64,000 nucleotides of DNA from Streptomyces spinosus (GTDB lineage Bacteria > Actinomycetota > Actinomycetes > Streptomycetales > Streptomycetaceae): contig NZ_JAINRC010000006.1 of NCBI RefSeq assembly GCF_020400655.1, forward strand, positions 186,001 through 250,000, in the 5' to 3' direction. This document shows, in pieces, positions 60,554 to 64,000 of this stretch (position 1 is the stretch's first letter; every line of letters starts with the position of its first letter). The notes under the pieces are model-generated. The model did no database searches. It saw only the letters and a program-made list of their open reading frames with translations, and was not told the DNA's origin. A program made the translations under genes and the position numbers.

Positions 60554-62916
60554 CCACAGTGGTGAAGGACCCGGCCGCCGGGGCCTGTGACGACCGACGG
60601 CCTCGGCTGGTGCGCCTGGGGCGGAGCCGGTGGTGGCTGCACAGCGAGTTCGGGCTGCGCGGCGCGGGCTTCCCCGTCACGGAGGTCACCAGGCTGTCCG
60701 ATCCCCGGCTCGCCGCGTCGGCCGGCCAGGACCTGCCTCACGAGGAGTTCTCCGCGCACTACGCCGCGGCACTCGGGCGGCTGGCCGGCCCGCTGCGCGC
60801 CCTCGCGTCCGATCCTCGGCTGCGGGAGGCGGTCGCCTGGCAGAATCTCGACGTCCTGGACAACTGCCTGAACAAGGTGGCGTCCGGCCGGCCCGTCGCC
60901 GGGTCGGTGCGGCGCCGCCACGAGACGACCCTGGCCAAGTACCTCCAGCGGTACACCGTCAAGAACGACACCATCGGCTTCTTCGGACCGGTCTGCTGGG
61001 CGGAGGTCTCCCCGGACGCGGCCGGCCTGTCCGTGCACCACGGCGACCGGTTGCTGGCACGACGCTCGGTGTACTTCGAATCCTGGGCGATCGACGCGCT
61101 CGCCGCCGTCTTCGCCGACGACCCCGAGGTGTTCCCGTGGCTGCGGCCCGCTGTCGCCCCGGGGTGGTCCTGGAACGGCGTGACCGTCCGGGACCCCAGG
61201 GGCCGTCAGGTCGACCTGGAGGCGGACGAGACCGCCCTGCTGCGCGCTTGCGACGGCGTGCGTCCCGTCCGTGAGCTGACGTCCCGGTGCGCGGAGATCG
61301 ACGTCGAGCGGACCGCACGCGCCTTGGCGGACCGTGGTCTGCTGGTGCTCTCGCTGACCGGTCCGGTGGAGGCCCGCCCCGAGGACACCCTGCGGACCAA
61401 GCTGCTCGGCATCGGTGACCCGGCTCTGCGACGTCGGCTCCTGGCCGATCTGGACGCGCTCGTCGCCGCGCGTGACCGGGTCGGCGCGGCGGCCGGCGAC
61501 GCCGAGGGGGTCGCCACCGCCCTGCGCGAGCTGCGCGACACCTTCGAGCGGCTGACCGGCGTGAGCGCGTCCCGCCGTGCGGGGTCGATGTACGCCGGAC
61601 GGACCGTCGTCTACGAGGACACCGAACGCGACACCCGCCTCCGGCTCGGCGGCGACCTCCTGGACGACCTCGCGGAATCCCTGGCACCCGTCCTCGACAG
61701 CGCCGACTGGCTGGCGGGCCGCGCCGCCCAAATCTACGAGGAGCGGTTCGCACAGATCCACGAGCGGCTTCGGCTGCGCGGCGGACGCGACGAGGTACCG
61801 CTGGCGCTGCTCGTCGGCGCGGCCACCCCGGACCTGGCGTACTCGCCGCGGACACCGCCGCCGCTGGTGGAGCGGCTGGCCGCCGAGTTCCGCGAACGCT
61901 GGGCGCGGATCCTGCGGTTGCCGTCCGCCGGACGACGCCACGCCGTGTCCCCGGCCGATCTCGCGGAGGGGGTCCGCCGGGAGTTCCCGCCCCTTCCCGT
62001 CCGCTGGTCCGCGGCCCGGCACCACGCCCCGGACCTCATGATCGCCGCCGCGAGCACGGAGGCGGTGGGCCGGGGGGAGTTCCTCTTCGTGCTGGGCGAG
62101 ATGCACGTCGCGATGAACACCCTGGAGTCCCGCTTCTTCACCGAGCAGCACCCCCGTCCCGCCCGGCTGCTCGCCGACGCGGAGGCCGACCACCGCGGAC
62201 GACGCGTGGTGGCGGTACCCTCGCGCGGTTCCGCCAGTGTCACGTCGCGCACCTACCCGCCCGCCCTGCTCTCCCCCGACTACGTCTACTGGACGATGCA
62301 TCCGGACGCGACGGGCGCCCCGGGGCCCGTCCTTCCCACGGCGGATCTGGTGGTCCGCTCCGAGGACGGCCGGCTGGTGGTGCACGACCGGGCCCGTGGC
62401 GGCCGGTACGACCTCCTGGAGGTTCTCGGGGAGTACCTGTCCGGTGTCGTCGTGGGGACGTTCGGCATCGCGTCCGCCGCGCCCCACCGGCCGCGCGTCT
62501 CGGTGGGCCGTCTCGTCCTGGCCCGGGAGGCCTGGTCCTTCCCCGTCGACGGCATGGGCTGGGCGCACACGAAGGACGAGGCGGCACGCTACCGCGCCGC
62601 GTGGCAGTGGCACCGCGACCAGGGGTTGCCGCAGCGCGTCTTCTACCAGGTGCCCGGAGAGGACAAGCCGCTCTTCCTGGACTTCGCCGCCCCGGCGCTG
62701 GTGAACCTGGCCGGCGCCACGCTGCGCAGGTGCGCGCAGGAGTTCCCCGAGGCAGAGGTGCGGATCAGCGAGATGCTTCCGGACACGGACGAGTGCTGGC
62801 TGAAGGACGCCGGCGGAGCGGCGTACACCTCCGAACTCCGCCTGCTGTTCACCGACCCGGTGCGCGACGGCCGGGACGGCACGTACACCACCAGTGAACC
62901 CGGAGGAGGCTCATGA
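60550..62916 (+). CDS. LanB-like (lantibiotic dehydratase N-terminal family) protein
   Basis: A 788-residue protein with the overall layout of the LanB glutamylation part and no SpaB_C elimination domain of about 300 residues. RYTVKNDTIGFFGPVCWAEV near residue 133 aligns with the family region normally read RxSxRPTPFGLFAG. Later landmarks are EFLFVLGEMHVAMNTLESRF and WSFPVDGMGWAHTKDEAARY. In NisB, the Arg-x3-Arg-x-Thr of that region is needed for tRNA-dependent glutamylation. Here it reads Arg-x3-Lys-x-Asp. No ribosomal precursor peptide was found. Coupled (ATGA) to the threonine NRPS upstream and to a condensation protein downstream, it may act on an NRPS-bound substrate, for example Thr dehydration or aminoacylation. 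That function is inferred. Confidence 0.75.
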   Translation: MTTVVKDPAAGACDDRRPRLVRLGRSRWWLHSEFGLRGAGFPVTEVTRLSDPRLAASAGQDLPHEEFSAHYAAALGRLAGPLRALASDPRLREAVAWQNLDVLDNCLNKVASGRPVAGSVRRRHETTLAKYLQRYTVKNDTIGFFGPVCWAEVSPDAAGLSVHHGDRLLARRSVYFESWAIDALAAVFADDPEVFPWLRPAVAPGWSWNGVTVRDPRGRQVDLEADETALLRACDGVRPVRELTSRCAEIDVERTARALADRGLLVLSLTGPVEARPEDTLRTKLLGIGDPALRRRLLADLDALVAARDRVGAAAGDAEGVATALRELRDTFERLTGVSASRRAGSMYAGRTVVYEDTERDTRLRLGGDLLDDLAESLAPVLDSADWLAGRAAQIYEERFAQIHERLRLRGGRDEVPLALLVGAATPDLAYSPRTPPPLVERLAAEFRERWARILRLPSAGRRHAVSPADLAEGVRREFPPLPVRWSAARHHAPDLMIAAASTEAVGRGEFLFVLGEMHVAMNTLESRFFTEQHPRPARLLADAEADHRGRRVVAVPSRGSASVTSRTYPPALLSPDYVYWTMHPDATGAPGPVLPTADLVVRSEDGRLVVHDRARGGRYDLLEVLGEYLSGVVVGTFGIASAAPHRPRVSVGRLVLAREAWSFPVDGMGWAHTKDEAARYRAAWQWHRDQGLPQRVFYQVPGEDKPLFLDFAAPALVNLAGATLRRCAQEFPEAEVRISEMLPDTDECWLKDAGGAAYTSELRLLFTDPVRDGRDGTYTTSEPGGGS

Positions 62917-64000
62917 GCACGCGCCCGGCAGACAAGGCGTCCTGGCCGGAACCCGCGACGGCGGGGCAGACCTCGTTGTTCTACGCCGCCGAGAAGGACC
63001 CCAGCGGCAGTTCGTTCACCACGGACTTCACCGTCACCGTGGACGGCCCCCTGGACCGGGAGCGCGTCCGGCGGGCCGCCGCACTGCTGACGGCGGCGAC
63101 GCCCTCCCTGCGGCTGCGGCTGACCATAGACGACTGGACCGGTGAGGTGGTCCAGTCGTTCTGCGACGATCCCCTGGACGTCGAGTGGCACACCATCGCC
63201 GAGGACGAGGTGCCCGCCCTGGTCGCTCGCAGCGACGCGGAGCCGATCGAGGCCGACGACGGTCCGCTGGCGCGGCTCGTCGTGGCCGAACACGGCTCCG
63301 GCCGGCACACCGTCTCGCTGGTCATCCATCACCTCGCCATGGACGGGCTGAGCCAGATCCCGTTGCTGCGGCAGCTCGGCGCGGCGCTGGCCGGCAGGCC
63401 CCGGCACCAGCCCGTGGAGGTGTACCGCCGGGCCGTCCGGGAGGTGCGTGCGGCGGAGGAGGCCGCACTGCGTGACGACCGCGACCACTGGTACGAGCGG
63501 GTTCCCTCGACGCTGGTCCTGGCCGACTGGAAGACGCCCGCCGTCCGCGGGGCCGGCACCGGTGGCGCTCCCGCGGAGGCGCCGGGCTGCCGGCGCGAGG
63601 CGCTGCCCCCCGAAGCGGCCAAGCAGCTGGCGATCGCGGCCACGCGGTCCGGCGTACGGGTCTCCCACCTGCTGACGGCGGCCGTGCACCATGCGGCCCC
63701 CGTACGGCCGGGCGGCCGGACGGCGGTGTGCAACGCCGCGTCGGTACGCCCACGCCACGGTGAACTCGCCGACGTCATCGGCAACTTCGTCAACGAGGTC
63801 CCGCTGCTGGCGGCGATCGAGCCGGATCGGTCCGTGGTGGACACCGCACGCTCGCACCGGCAGCGGTGGAGTAAGGACCTGCGCAAGCGCACCTTTCCCT
63901 TCGCCACGCTCGCGACCCGCATCCCGCCCCCGCGGCCGGGCAGGGCACCGGCCCTGGACAGCGTCGTCATGAGCTACCGCCGGCTGCCCCGCGGGATCGG
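62913..64000 (+). CDS. Condensation-domain protein (3' end outside window)
   Basis: At least 362 residues are present before the right edge and no stop is reached. QTSLFYAAEKDPSGSSFTTDF starts a condensation domain. The active-site motif is VIHHLAMDGLSQIP near residue 140, with intact HHxxxDG. VIGNFVNEVPLLA near residue 290 matches the family's latch region. GGAGGAG precedes the ATG, which overlaps the LanB-like gene stop. It may be a stand-alone C domain that replaces the degenerate one in the threonine module, or the N-terminus of another NRPS. Confidence 0.85.
   Translation, partial: MSTRPADKASWPEPATAGQTSLFYAAEKDPSGSSFTTDFTVTVDGPLDRERVRRAAALLTAATPSLRLRLTIDDWTGEVVQSFCDDPLDVEWHTIAEDEVPALVARSDAEPIEADDGPLARLVVAEHGSGRHTVSLVIHHLAMDGLSQIPLLRQLGAALAGRPRHQPVEVYRRAVREVRAAEEAALRDDRDHWYERVPSTLVLADWKTPAVRGAGTGGAPAEAPGCRREALPPEAAKQLAIAATRSGVRVSHLLTAAVHHAAPVRPGGRTAVCNAASVRPRHGELADVIGNFVNEVPLLAAIEPDRSVVDTARSHRQRWSKDLRKRTFPFATLATRIPPPRPGRAPALDSVVMSYRRLPRGI

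Noticed and set aside
60490..62613. A 707-codon open frame on the minus strand opposite the LanB-like gene
   Set aside because: Low-complexity composition, no motif, and it runs against a co-translated operon.
60550..62916. A classical lanthipeptide cluster
   Set aside because: No LanC cyclase, precursor peptide or SpaB_C elimination domain was seen; neighbours are NRPS genes.

Overview
High G+C, heavily third-position-GC-biased DNA with tightly coupled genes (ATGA and GTGA overlaps are common) points to an actinomycete, most likely Streptomyces. The single in-frame TTA codon noticed, in the gene at 18764-20044, fits that lineage. The whole window reads as one large accessory locus or two adjoining ones. 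It is a nonribosomal peptide biosynthetic cluster with sugar, redox, precursor-recycling and metabolite-handling genes around it. I saw no rRNA, tRNA, CRISPR array or transposase.

Layout. 1-2732 (-) is a SARP/NB-ARC/TPR activator cut by the left edge. 2733-3336 holds a decayed isopropylmalate-dehydrogenase-type remnant. 3337-11413 (-) carries prephenate dehydrogenase, an ATP-grasp ligase, a small LuxR regulator, a GH13 glucosidase, two proteins that look like the two ends of VioB, and a HAD phosphatase. 11655-20044 (+) is a coupled operon: APH-like kinase, class III aminotransferase, transketolase, GT4 glycosyltransferase, SDR, DUF1349-like protein and an unknown protein. It ends at hairpins shared with a convergent Gfo/Idh/MocA dehydrogenase and an aldo/keto reductase (20294-22334, -). 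22635-29229 has an EEP-family hydrolase, a SAM-binding transferase, an MFS exporter and a large LAL regulator. 29230-35309 (+) is an Ebo-type cluster (eboC, an extra TIM-barrel gene, eboA, eboB, eboE, eboF). 35389-40613 (-) is a complete methionine-salvage operon (aminotransferase, fused MtnA-MtnB, MtnD, MtnC, MtnP). 40830-55297 (-) holds a dimodular NRPS ending in a serine beta-lactamase/PBP-like domain, an SDR, an Fe/2OG hydroxylase, MbtH and a C-A-PCP NRPS. 55654-64000 (+) holds a stand-alone carrier protein, a type II thioesterase, an SDR, a threonine-type NRPS module, a LanB-like protein and a condensation domain cut by the right edge.

How the parts may work together (inference). The adenylation pockets I could read suggest Val-like then epimerised, Gly-like (last position), Thr, and one unassigned residue. 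A C-terminal glycine would suit a PBP-type cyclase/thioesterase. The LanB-like protein directly downstream of the Thr module could act on carrier-bound Thr, but its family motif is altered. The glycosyltransferase and sugar genes imply a decorated peptide, and the glucosidase might remove a protective sugar. The methionine-salvage operon would recycle methylthioadenosine if the SAM-binding protein at 23531-24499 is an aminocarboxypropyl transferase. Three regulators (SARP, LuxR, LAL) indicate pathway-level control. The product is not identified.
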